In this document: positions 53,775-61,823 of the stretch, piece after piece | Numbering within the stretch: the first letter of the stretch is position 1 | Layout: each line of letters starts with the position of its first letter | Assembly: GCF_052055585.1 (NCBI RefSeq) | Contig: NZ_CP170485.1 | Coordinates: 2,356,001 to 2,420,000 of the forward strand | DNA length: 64,000 nt | Direction of reading: 5' to 3' | Source of the DNA: Oceanicaulis sp052055585 | GTDB lineage: Bacteria > Pseudomonadota > Alphaproteobacteria > Caulobacterales > Maricaulaceae | Translations under genes and position numbers: made by a program | Notes under the pieces: generated by a model | Database searches by the model: none | The model's input: only the letters and a program-made list of their open reading frames with translations | Told to the model about the DNA's origin: nothing

Positions 53775-54194
53775 ATGGCGACACGTTCACACGCACCGCT
53801 GATCCGGCTGGCCCGGTTCAAGGTTGAAGAACTTCAAAAACAGATGGCCGAGATCGAACGCGCGCGCGCCTCGATCAACGATCAGATCGACCGGCTCGAG
53901 GAAAGCGTTCCTGAAGAGCAGGCGATCGCCGAGGAAAACCGCGACGGCTATCTCGCCTATGGCAGCTATGCCCGCTCGGTGATCCAGCGCAAGGACAAGC
54001 TGCGCACCTCCCTGAGCGAGGTGGATGCGCAGGCTGACGAACTTCGCGGTCGGCTGGAAGCGGCTTTCGCCGATCTCAAGAAGTATGAGCTGCTCGAAGA
54101 GCGCCGCCTGTCGCGCATCCAGGATGCGCTCAAGGCGGCCGAGCAAGCGCAAATGGACGAGATTGCAAGCCAGGTGCGCCGCCGCGCTCAATAG
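53775..54194 (+). CDS. fliJ: Flagellar export protein FliJ
   Basis: A 139-residue coiled-coil protein, mostly helical with Glu/Arg/Lys/Gln heptads across residues 10-135. It resembles the gamma subunit of F1 and acts as a stalk and chaperone-escort factor with FliI. Sequence conservation of FliJ is low, so the call rests on length, coiled coil and position right after fliI. A small CAGGCGC/GCGCCTG hairpin lies after it, without a T-run. Confidence 0.9.
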   Translation: MATRSHAPLIRLARFKVEELQKQMAEIERARASINDQIDRLEESVPEEQAIAEENRDGYLAYGSYARSVIQRKDKLRTSLSEVDAQADELRGRLEAAFADLKKYELLEERRLSRIQDALKAAEQAQMDEIASQVRRRAQ

Positions 54195-54317
54195 GCGTTC
54201 GCCACTCCCCTTCTCTTTCCGAACAGGCGCAGCAGCGCCTGACAGGAGAGTTTCGGCTTGATCGAGATCCTTTACAGAGTATGAATCCCCGCCAAAGAAC
54301 AGAATCTCGGGGGGGAT

Positions 54318-54986
54318 ATGACGGGGCGTCGCATACTGGAGCTAAGTCTGGCCGCATTGATCGCCGGCGCCGGACTGTTTTCCGCCTTTGCACCGGGTGC
54401 GGCGTCAGAAAGCCCGCAGCATGATCTCAGCCCGTCGCTGACGGGCCGGGACTTGCCGACGCCGCGCGTGAACCCCGCACACCTTCGAAACCCCGATTTC
54501 TATCAAGACTTGCGGATATCAGAGACATCGCGGCGGGTCGCTGCGGCGATTCTGGCCCGTGACGTCTCACCTCCGGTCCAGACCCTCGCTCTTCGCGAGA
54601 CCGCGCCCAACATCGCCATGGAAGGCTTCGCGGTTTCCCCGCGCGCGGAGGCGGAATCCGGCGATGGCTGGTCTGCGACCGCACTGGGCGTTCAGGTCCG
54701 CGTCACGCCTGACACCGGCAGTTCAGACCCGCAATGGTGGATTGTCGGCGGCGCAGGCCGGGAAAGCTATGCGCTTTCCCCAGGCAACCTGAGAGAATTC
54801 ACCGTAGCCCCGTTCTCGTCAGAAACAGTGATCGGCGACACCCATGTGGGCGTCGCGTTGAAACTCTCAGATCGCGCCCATGCGAGCTTCGGCTATGTCC
54901 GGGAAAAACGGGAGTTTCACCTGGGGCGTGAGGACTGGGAAGAAGACGAGCACTTCCTCGGCTTCGGCCTTCACGCCCGCTGGTAA
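54318..54986 (+). CDS. Secreted protein of unknown function, possibly beta-rich
   Basis: A 222-residue exported protein with a signal peptide (hydrophobic residues 8-27, AxA near GAASES). The second half has alternating polar/aromatic strands (TALGVQVRVTPD, SYALSPGNLREFTV, GVALKLSDRAHASFGYVREK) and ends in Trp (LGFGLHARW), a pattern seen in small outer-membrane beta-barrels. No named family is recognised. It lies between fliJ and the convergent cheR with 7 bp to the latter, so a link to motility is possible but unproven. Confidence 0.65.
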   Translation: MTGRRILELSLAALIAGAGLFSAFAPGAASESPQHDLSPSLTGRDLPTPRVNPAHLRNPDFYQDLRISETSRRVAAAILARDVSPPVQTLALRETAPNIAMEGFAVSPRAEAESGDGWSATALGVQVRVTPDTGSSDPQWWIVGGAGRESYALSPGNLREFTVAPFSSETVIGDTHVGVALKLSDRAHASFGYVREKREFHLGREDWEEDEHFLGFGLHARW

Positions 54987-54993
54987 AACCGGA

Positions 54994-55824
54994 TCAGGCC
55001 GCAGAGGCCAGTTTCGCCGCCATGGCCGGCTTGGCGTACAGGCCGCGATGACCGCTGACCGGGCGCAGGCTGTCGGTCAGGCCCACCACCGTTTCCGCGG
55101 CGCCCAGCAGCAGGAAGCCGTCATCGGCCAATTGTGACGCCAGACGGTCCAGAATCTTGGCCTTGGTCTGAATATCGAAATAGATCAGCACGTTGCGGCA
55201 GAAGATGACATCCATCTTCCCGAAACGCCCGAAATCATCGAGCAGGTTCGCCTGTTCAAAACGGACCTTCTGACGAAGCTGAGGCTTGATCCGCCAGCTG
55301 TCGCCCACCTGATCGAAATGCTTCACCAGACGCTGGATCGGCAGACCACGCTGGACCTCGAACTGGGTGTAGATGCCCGCCTTGGCCTTCTCCAGAACCG
55401 GCGCGCTCATATCGGTCGCCAGAATGTCGGCGTTCAGGCCGGGAATTTCATCCAGCAGCATGCCGAGCGAATACGGCTCTTGCCCCGAAGAGGCTGCGGC
55501 GCACCAGATCTTGAGCTGACGCCCCATGCGCGACGTCTTCAGGGACGGCGCAATGACATTCTCGAACAGATCAAACGGCGTCTTGTCGCGGAAGAAGAAC
55601 GTCTCATGGGTGGCGAGCGCCTCGCTGGCGGCCACACAGATGCGATGATCGCCGCGCATCATCGCGTCGATCAGAGCTTCAACGGACGCAAACCCTTCCT
55701 TGCGGGCCAGCGGCCCCAGACGGCTGTCGATCAGGTAAGCCTTCTCCTGGCCCAGAACCAGGCCCGAACGCTTGCGAACATCCTGACAGAGAAAGTCGAA
55801 CTTGTTTGAAGGAAGAGCGCTCAT
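54994..55824 (-). CDS. cheR: Chemotaxis protein methyltransferase CheR
   Basis: A 276-residue SAM-dependent methyltransferase that methylates glutamates on chemoreceptors. An N-terminal helical domain (about 1-75) precedes the catalytic domain. SAM contacts are in WCAAASSGQEPYSLGM, ATDMS and FCRNVLIYFD. No TPR extension is present. Its start overlaps the cheB stop by 4 nt. The last gene of the che operon, it is convergent with the secreted-protein gene at 54986. Confidence 0.96.
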   Translation of the reverse strand: MSALPSNKFDFLCQDVRKRSGLVLGQEKAYLIDSRLGPLARKEGFASVEALIDAMMRGDHRICVAASEALATHETFFFRDKTPFDLFENVIAPSLKTSRMGRQLKIWCAAASSGQEPYSLGMLLDEIPGLNADILATDMSAPVLEKAKAGIYTQFEVQRGLPIQRLVKHFDQVGDSWRIKPQLRQKVRFEQANLLDDFGRFGKMDVIFCRNVLIYFDIQTKAKILDRLASQLADDGFLLLGAAETVVGLTDSLRPVSGHRGLYAKPAMAAKLASAA

Positions 55825-56897
55825 AGCGGTCCTTTCAGGCGCCGGGTCAGTTCCGGCCCAATGTCTTTAAGGCTTAGAATTTGATCTGCGAGGCCCGCCT
55901 CGGCGACAGCGCCGGGCATGCCCCAGACGACGGAGGACGCCTGGTCCTGGGCGATCACCTGACCGCCAGCCTCACGAACGGTGCGCGCGCCGTCACGGCC
56001 ATCATGACCCATGCCGGTCAGAACGACCGCCAGCACGCCATTGCCAGCCACCTTGGCGCAGCTGTTGAACAGCGGGTCCACGGCAGGGCGGCAGAAATTC
56101 ACAGGGGCGGACTGGTCCAGATGGGTCGTGATCACGCCATTGGCGGACCGCAGGGTCATGTGGAAATCGCCCGGCGCCAGATAGATGCGCCCGGGCCGCA
56201 GCGGCTCGCCTTCCTTGGCTTCCGCCGCCGGCAGGCCGAGCTTGCTCAGGTGTTCAGCCAGAATGGCGGTGAACAGCTTGGGCATGTGCTGGGTGATGAC
56301 GATCGGCACATTGGTGTCGCGCGGCAACGCGCCAATCACGTCGCGCAGCGCCTGGGGGCCGCCCGTAGAAGACCCGATGGCGATCAGGCTAGGACGGCGC
56401 GCCGGCGAAACCGGGCGCGGCATGGCCGGTTTGACCGCAGCCGGGCGCGGTGCAATCCCCGCCGGGCGCGGGCTCAGCGCTACCAGCTTGTCGAGCAATT
56501 CCTTGCGGTAGGCCTCAGCCCCGGCCACACGCCCCGCTTCAGGTTTGGGCGCGTAGTCCGCAGCGCCCAGCGCCAGGGCGCGCATGGTGATCTCGCCACC
56601 CTTCAGGGTCAGCGTGGACGCCATCACGACCTTGGCCTTGGGGCAGGCCTTGAGAATTTGCGGCAGGGCGGTCAGGCCATCCATGCGCGGCATCTCGATA
56701 TCGAGCACCACAACATCCGGCTGAAGCTCGGCCGCCTTGCGCACCCCGACTTCGCCGTCTGAACAGGTGGCGGCCACCTGCAGGCGGGAATCGGCCTCGA
56801 TCCAGCGTGAGACCAGACCGCGCACGACGGCGCTGTCGTCGATGATCAGCACGCTGGGCAGTCCGGATCGACCCGCAGGTGAAGGAGATGCGCTCAC
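55821..56897 (-). CDS. cheB: Chemotaxis response regulator methylesterase CheB
   Basis: A 358-residue two-domain enzyme. The receiver (about 14-120) has phosphate acceptor Asp in VVLDIEMPRMDG. A Pro/Arg-rich linker follows, and the esterase domain (about 165-355) has the Ser-His-Asp triad in IGSSTGGPQAL, ITQHMP and TGMGHDGRDG. It removes receptor methyl groups, balancing CheR. It is between cheY and cheR, with a 14-bp gap before and a 4-nt overlap after. Confidence 0.97.
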   Translation of the reverse strand: MSASPSPAGRSGLPSVLIIDDSAVVRGLVSRWIEADSRLQVAATCSDGEVGVRKAAELQPDVVVLDIEMPRMDGLTALPQILKACPKAKVVMASTLTLKGGEITMRALALGAADYAPKPEAGRVAGAEAYRKELLDKLVALSPRPAGIAPRPAAVKPAMPRPVSPARRPSLIAIGSSTGGPQALRDVIGALPRDTNVPIVITQHMPKLFTAILAEHLSKLGLPAAEAKEGEPLRPGRIYLAPGDFHMTLRSANGVITTHLDQSAPVNFCRPAVDPLFNSCAKVAGNGVLAVVLTGMGHDGRDGARTVREAGGQVIAQDQASSVVWGMPGAVAEAGLADQILSLKDIGPELTRRLKGPL

Positions 56898-56911
56898 GTC
56901 ATTCTTCCGAT

Positions 56912-57283
56912 CTAGACGAGGCCGGTTTCGGCGAATTTTGACTCGATGATGTCACCGTCAAACGGCTTCATGACATACTCGTCCGCACCGGCGCGCAGCG
57001 CCTGGGTGATGTGGGCCATATCGTTCTCGGTGGTGCAGAACACCACGACCGGCTTCTTCCCATCGGGCTCTTCACGCAGCTTGATCAGGAAGTCGAGGCC
57101 ATTCATGACCGGCATGTTCCAGTCCAGAAGCACAGCCTCGGGCATGTTCTTCTTGCAATAGTCCAGCGCCTGCTGACCGTCCGCCGCTTCTTCACAGGCG
57201 AACCCCAGATCTTCAACGATTTTACGGGCGACTTTCCGGATAACCCGGCTGTCATCCACAACAAGGCAGGTCTTCATAGCCAT
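56912..57283 (-). CDS. cheY: Chemotaxis response regulator CheY
   Basis: A 123-residue single-domain receiver. The acidic pocket is in VVDDSRVIRK, the phosphate acceptor Asp in LLDWNMPVMNG, the conserved Thr in FCTTEND and Lys in VMKPFD. It would carry phosphate from CheA to the flagellar motor switch. The first Met (57283) or Met3 (57277) may be the start. It lies 9 bp after cheW. Confidence 0.95.
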   Translation of the reverse strand: MAMKTCLVVDDSRVIRKVARKIVEDLGFACEEAADGQQALDYCKKNMPEAVLLDWNMPVMNGLDFLIKLREEPDGKKPVVVFCTTENDMAHITQALRAGADEYVMKPFDGDIIESKFAETGLV

Positions 57284-57292
57284 GCTCCAAAA

Positions 57293-57742
57293 TTAAGCCG
57301 CAAGACCGCCTTGCCAGGCGATCAGGGCGCGGATGTCCAACACCGCCAACAGATCCTTCTCCAGACGATGCACGCCCTTGAGCAATGCGCGCCATTTCGG
57401 ATCCAGATGGGCCGGTGTCGGTTCAAGCGTATCGGATTTCAGGCGCATGACTTCGCCCACCTGGTCCACGAGGACCCCGAACAATTCAGTGCCTTCTTCA
57501 AGGCCGAGCGCCATGACATTGGCGTCCGGCGCGCGGGGCGGCAGCCCCAGCCGATGACGGGCGTCAACCGCAGTCACGATGCGGCCGCGCAGGTTCAACA
57601 GGCCGGCGATTTCTCCTGGCGCGCGCGGGACGGACGTGACGTCCTGCGGCGAGAAGACTTCCCGGATCTGCTTAACTTCGACGCCAAACAGCTGGTCGCC
57701 GATGCGGACCGTGACGTATTCGAAGCTATCTTCAACAGACAT
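57293..57742 (-). CDS. cheW: Chemotaxis coupling protein CheW
   Basis: A 149-residue adaptor joining receptors to CheA. The SH3-like double barrel is recognisable in EYVTVRIGDQLFGVEVKQIREV, described by the FGV-V-IREV pattern, PGEIAGLLNLRGRIVTAVD and VDQVGEVMRL. Its length is typical. It is 12 bp after cheA and 9 bp before cheY. Confidence 0.96.
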   Translation of the reverse strand: MSVEDSFEYVTVRIGDQLFGVEVKQIREVFSPQDVTSVPRAPGEIAGLLNLRGRIVTAVDARHRLGLPPRAPDANVMALGLEEGTELFGVLVDQVGEVMRLKSDTLEPTPAHLDPKWRALLKGVHRLEKDLLAVLDIRALIAWQGGLAA

Positions 57743-57754
57743 GCCTGCTCTCCT

Positions 57755-60517
57755 CTAGGCCGCGCTGCGTGCGGCTTGGTCCAGCGCCGCAATCAGGCCG
57801 CCGCGATCCCCGGCCGGCATGATGGCGACAAAGCCCTCGGTCGACTGGGTGTAATCGTGCTCACCGACGCCCAGTCTAGGCACATTGGTGTAAACACCTT
57901 CTTCCTGAAGACGCGCGAGTGCAGCCGGGTCGCCGACGAGCACATCGTATTCCGCGCCCATGGTCGCGGCATCGCGGGCTTCATGCAGACCGCCCGCCAC
58001 CGTGACGTCATAGCCCGCCGCCGCCAGAAGCGGGGCCAGCATGCGCCGGGAGAAGGCGTCCGCCTCGACCAGCAGCACCGCATTGCGGCCCGTGCCGGAC
58101 TTGCCCTTGCGTTGCGGCGCGCCATTCCAGGCGCGTTGCATGTGCCAGGCGATATCGAGCACTTCGGTCGCCTTGCCCTTGATGATGGCGGAGCCGATCA
58201 CACCGGGGCGATCCGATCCCATTTCCAGATCCAGTCGCTCTTCCACCACGTCGAGGATCTCGTCCACCGCGACGCCCGCAGAACGGCCATCCTCGGCGAA
58301 CACCAGAACCGGCTGGCGGCCTTCGGACGGGAAGTGATCCATGCCGCCGGCATGCGCCAGAGGCAGCAGACGCCCGCGATACTGGACCACGTAACGTCCG
58401 TCGGTCTGTTCGATGGTATTGGCTTCGAAATCTTCCAGACGTGTGATGAGGCTGACCGGAACCGCCTTGGGCTCTTCGCCCCCGGCGCGGACCAGCAGAA
58501 GCCGCTGACGGCCGTTTGCGCCATGCGCTTCGGCGGCCTCGTCGGCTGCGGCATCGCTCTTGTCCTCGTCCTCGGCGGAGGAGGTTTCCTGCGCCAGACC
58601 GTTGGGATCGAGGATCATGATCACCGAACCGTCGCCCAGAATGGTCGCGCCGGAGAAGACATTGATGCCGCGAAGCGGACCCGACAGCGGCTTGACCACG
58701 ATTTCCTCGGTGTCGAGCACGTCGTCCACCACAAGGCCGATCTTGCGGCCCGCGGCTTCCAGCACGATCACATAGCCGGTCATATCGTCCGCCGAGGTAT
58801 GATCCGCCGTATTGAGCACTTCGCTCAGCGCGATCACCGGCAGCAAACGATCGCGCAGGCGGATCATGTTGGCGCCGTTCAGCGTCTCGACCGCAATCGA
58901 GGAGCCAGCGCCCACACGCACCAGCTCACGCACCGACAATTGCGGCGCTGCGAAGCGGTCGTCGCCCGATTTGACGATCAGAGCGGAGACGATCGCCAGC
59001 GTCAGCGGGATCTTGATGGTGAAGGTGGTGCCTTTGCCCTGTTCGGAGAACAGTTCGATGGAACCGCCAATCTGTTCGATATTGGTGCGCACCACGTCCA
59101 TGCCGACGCCACGGCCGGACAGGTTGGTGACCGCCGCCGCCGTCGAGAAGCCCGGCGCGAAGATAAAGCGCTGAATCTGCGCTTCGCTCATATTCTCAAG
59201 CTCGGCTTCGGTTGCGAGGCCTTTCTCAACAACCTTGGCGCGGATCTTCTCGGCGTTCAGGCCCCGGCCGTCATCAATGATCTTCATGATGATGGCGCCG
59301 CCTTCGTGATAGGCGGACAGTTTCACGGTGCCCATTTCGCTCTTGCCGGCCGCGACGCGCTCTTCAGGCGTCTCAAGACCGTGATCGCAAGAGTTGCGGA
59401 TCATATGGGTGAGCGGATCGCGGATCAGCTCCAGAACCTGACGGTCCAGTTCGGTGTCTTCACCGTCCTGAACCAGGCGGATCTTCTTGCCCAGTTCCTG
59501 ACTGACATCGCGCACGATACGCGGCAGCTTGCGCCAGGCGTCGCCGACCGGCTGCATGCGCGTCTTCATCACGCCGTCCTGCAGCTCCGCCGTCACGGAA
59601 GACAGACGTTGCAGCGGGGTTTTCAGCGCAGAGTCATCGGAATCGCGAACGATCTGGTGCAGCTGGTTCCGCGCCAGCACCAGCTCGGACACCGTGGTCA
59701 TCAGGTTTTCAAGCGTATCCACGTTCACGCGGATGGTCGCCTGGGAACGATGAGCCTGTTGCTGGCCGCCATCATCATTGGCGGGGGCCTTCGCCGCCTT
59801 GGGCGCTGATGCCGCCGCAGGAGCCGCTTCGGCTTTCACCGGCGCTTCGGCGTGGACATGGTCCATGTCGTGATCATCGTCCTGATCCGCGTCATGATCC
59901 TGCGCCGCTTCAGCTTCCGCCTCCGCTTCGAATTCAGGACCAGGCGTGGACAGGAACGCCGCTTCCAGGTCCGCGAGGGACACTTCGCCGGGGCGCAGCT
60001 CGCGTCCCAGATCCGCGTCGTACCCGGTCGAGGCCTCAACAACGGGCTCAGGCTCGGGCTCGGGTTCCGGCTCGGGGATCACTTCAGGCTCGGGCGCAGG
60101 AGCCGCAGCAGCAGGCGCAGCGCCCGCTTCCGGGTCGCCCTTGCCCATGGACAGGGATTCCAGACGGTCAATCAGATCGCGGTCATCGCCTGACGGCTCC
60201 ACCCCGGTCTGCTCGAGACCATTGGTGATTTCCTTGATCCGGTCGAGGGATTTGAGAACCACGGTCACCGCATTGGAGTCCGCGACCATGTCGCCATCCC
60301 GGAACTTGCCCAGAAGCGTTTCACCCGCATGGGCGATCGCTTCCAGCCGCTCCAGGCCGAGGAACCCGCAAGTCCCCTTAATCGTATGAAGAAGCCGGAA
60401 AATGTTATCCAGCGTGGCGCGATCCGTCGGATCCGCTTCAAACTTAACAAGCTCAACGTCAATGACGTCGAGGCTCTCCGACGTCTCTGCGAGGAACTCG
60501 CCGATCAATTCATCCAT
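57755..60517 (-). CDS. cheA: Chemotaxis histidine kinase CheA with tandem CheW-like domains and a C-terminal receiver-like domain
   Basis: A 920-residue kinase, longer than E. coli CheA (about 650). The Hpt domain has the phosphate-accepting His44 in LLHTIKGT. An acidic Pro/Glu-rich linker spans about 130-260 (with PEPEPEPEP). Dimerisation and HATPase domains follow (N box, GRGVGMD, GTTFTIKIPL). Two CheW-like segments come next (about 510-640 and 670-790). The last about 120 residues look like a receiver (AVLLVEADAFSRRMLAPLL, YDVLVGDP) that may be degenerate, since the Thr and Lys positions are unclear. No P2 (CheY-binding) domain is evident. It is the first large gene of the operon, 102 bp after chpT. 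Confidence 0.95.
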   Translation of the reverse strand: MDELIGEFLAETSESLDVIDVELVKFEADPTDRATLDNIFRLLHTIKGTCGFLGLERLEAIAHAGETLLGKFRDGDMVADSNAVTVVLKSLDRIKEITNGLEQTGVEPSGDDRDLIDRLESLSMGKGDPEAGAAPAAAAPAPEPEVIPEPEPEPEPEPVVEASTGYDADLGRELRPGEVSLADLEAAFLSTPGPEFEAEAEAEAAQDHDADQDDDHDMDHVHAEAPVKAEAAPAAASAPKAAKAPANDDGGQQQAHRSQATIRVNVDTLENLMTTVSELVLARNQLHQIVRDSDDSALKTPLQRLSSVTAELQDGVMKTRMQPVGDAWRKLPRIVRDVSQELGKKIRLVQDGEDTELDRQVLELIRDPLTHMIRNSCDHGLETPEERVAAGKSEMGTVKLSAYHEGGAIIMKIIDDGRGLNAEKIRAKVVEKGLATEAELENMSEAQIQRFIFAPGFSTAAAVTNLSGRGVGMDVVRTNIEQIGGSIELFSEQGKGTTFTIKIPLTLAIVSALIVKSGDDRFAAPQLSVRELVRVGAGSSIAVETLNGANMIRLRDRLLPVIALSEVLNTADHTSADDMTGYVIVLEAAGRKIGLVVDDVLDTEEIVVKPLSGPLRGINVFSGATILGDGSVIMILDPNGLAQETSSAEDEDKSDAAADEAAEAHGANGRQRLLLVRAGGEEPKAVPVSLITRLEDFEANTIEQTDGRYVVQYRGRLLPLAHAGGMDHFPSEGRQPVLVFAEDGRSAGVAVDEILDVVEERLDLEMGSDRPGVIGSAIIKGKATEVLDIAWHMQRAWNGAPQRKGKSGTGRNAVLLVEADAFSRRMLAPLLAAAGYDVTVAGGLHEARDAATMGAEYDVLVGDPAALARLQEEGVYTNVPRLGVGEHDYTQSTEGFVAIMPAGDRGGLIAALDQAARSAA

Positions 60518-60619
60518 GGTCAGCCCCGGTGTTACAAAGCGGCTTTGTCACCAAGACTGTCACGGGCAGAGTTAACGCAAGGTTGGGAACCTGCGCATTC
60601 TGTCAAAAGATGTAAGGGA

Positions 60620-61297
60620 TTATTCAGCGGCCTTTATTTGGCTGCCTTCAGGACCAATCAGAGCGGCCAGCTCAACCCGGTCGCCATCCAGTCGCGCTTC
60701 CGCCCGGCCGCCGCTCTCACGCGCGATCAACCCGGCATAGTAAGGCTGCACGGAGCGGCCGTCATAACCATCCTCGGGGCGTTCGCCGCGAATGGCTTTC
60801 TGATAGGCTTCGTCCAGACGCAGGCGCACACCCTTGGCTGCGACGCGAAGCCGCGCACCACCATCCGCGCTGGCGCTCGCCTCGATAACAACTTCGCCGC
60901 CGCGCGGCAGGCTGTCCACACCGATCCAGATCAGGTTCAACAGCACGCGCGCCGCCGTCTTGCTGATGGCGCCGCCTTCCGAAGGCCAGACCAGATCAGG
61001 CCGGGAATCCTCAAACATAGGCTCAGCGAGAGACTTGATTTCAGACAGGGCCACTTCACCCCCGCGCGATCCCGCTGCGCCAAAGCACACGCGCGCATAT
61101 TCGAGCTTGGCCCGGATCTGCTTGGCGCCGGTGCGCAGCAGCGCAATGGCGTCATCACGCATATCCTGTGCGCTATCATCGTCCAGAACGGACAGGGCCG
61201 CGCCCATGGCGCTGGTCGGTCCCGCAATGTCATGACAGACGCGGGAGGACAGCAGGGCTGCGAGTTCGGCGGCGGTGGGTGCGGTCTCTGTGCTCAT
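60620..61297 (-). CDS. chpT: Histidine phosphotransferase ChpT
   Basis: A 225-residue protein that, in Caulobacter, passes phosphate from CckA to CtrA and CpdR. The phospho-His is His22 in SSRVCHDIAGPTSAMGAAL, followed by a helical hairpin (SAQDMRDDAIALLRTGAKQI) and a degenerate HATPase-like domain (about 85-215) that does not bind ATP in relatives. The length and layout match. Only 57 bp lie upstream; a GATTC (GANTC-type) site is at 61316-61320, with TTAA at 61309 and 61336, so CtrA/CcrM control is possible. It may be transcribed with the che operon. Confidence 0.93.
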   Translation of the reverse strand: MSTETAPTAAELAALLSSRVCHDIAGPTSAMGAALSVLDDDSAQDMRDDAIALLRTGAKQIRAKLEYARVCFGAAGSRGGEVALSEIKSLAEPMFEDSRPDLVWPSEGGAISKTAARVLLNLIWIGVDSLPRGGEVVIEASASADGGARLRVAAKGVRLRLDEAYQKAIRGERPEDGYDGRSVQPYYAGLIARESGGRAEARLDGDRVELAALIGPEGSQIKAAE

Positions 61298-61354
61298 GAA
61301 GAGTATGCTTAATACGATTCTCGACTGGAAAAGGGTTAACGGGCTGCGCCAAAA

Positions 61355-61594
61355 TCAGGCGTCGTCATCCAGATCGTCATGACCGCTGCGACTGGAATGG
61401 AACACCAGCGCCATCAGACCAATGCCCAGCGCCGTGGTCAGAACCACGCCCAGTGTCAGCGCGAGCCAGCCATGCCAGCTCATGGAAAAGGCGATCTCGC
61501 CGCCATCCATGCTCGTCCACACGGAGACTGACACCCAGACCGATGCCGCCAGAAGCGCGCCCATCACAAGGATCGCAATCAAAATACCTTTCAT
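61355..61594 (-). CDS. Small two-helix membrane protein, 79 residues
   Basis: A protein with TM helices at about residues 4-24 and 38-62 and an acidic C-terminus (GHDDLDDDA). I chose ATG 61594, at the start of the first helix; the frame extends to 61642. No family is recognised. It is 57 bp upstream of chpT on the same strand, so it could be the first gene of that unit. The 229-bp gap upstream (61595-61823) separates it from the divergent M23 peptidase gene and shows nothing else clear. Confidence 0.65.
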   Translation of the reverse strand: MKGILIAILVMGALLAASVWVSVSVWTSMDGGEIAFSMSWHGWLALTLGVVLTTALGIGLMALVFHSSRSGHDDLDDDA

Positions 61595-61823
61595 GGACAA
61601 CACCTTCCCTGAAGCCACACGGGTTGAAAAACCACGCAGCATCTTTGCATCCTGTTAAGCGATGCATCCTAGATCGAAACATATGGGTAACCCTTAGCCC
61701 GGTTTTACGCCGGGCGCCCCGCCGGACTGGAACGAAGATTGCAGTAAACGGCACTTCCAGATGCGTTTCAGGCGCGCTAGCATTCCCCAGCTGGTGGGGA
61801 GCAATGAGGGATGATCTGCGTAC

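Noticed and set aside
54228..54247. CAGGCGC/GCGCCTG hairpin after fliJ
   Set aside because: A perfect short stem but no T-run; too little to call a terminator.
57011..59809. A 932-codon open frame antisense to cheW and cheA
   Set aside because: The opposing strand encodes CheA and CheW with all catalytic motifs; this frame is a codon-bias shadow.
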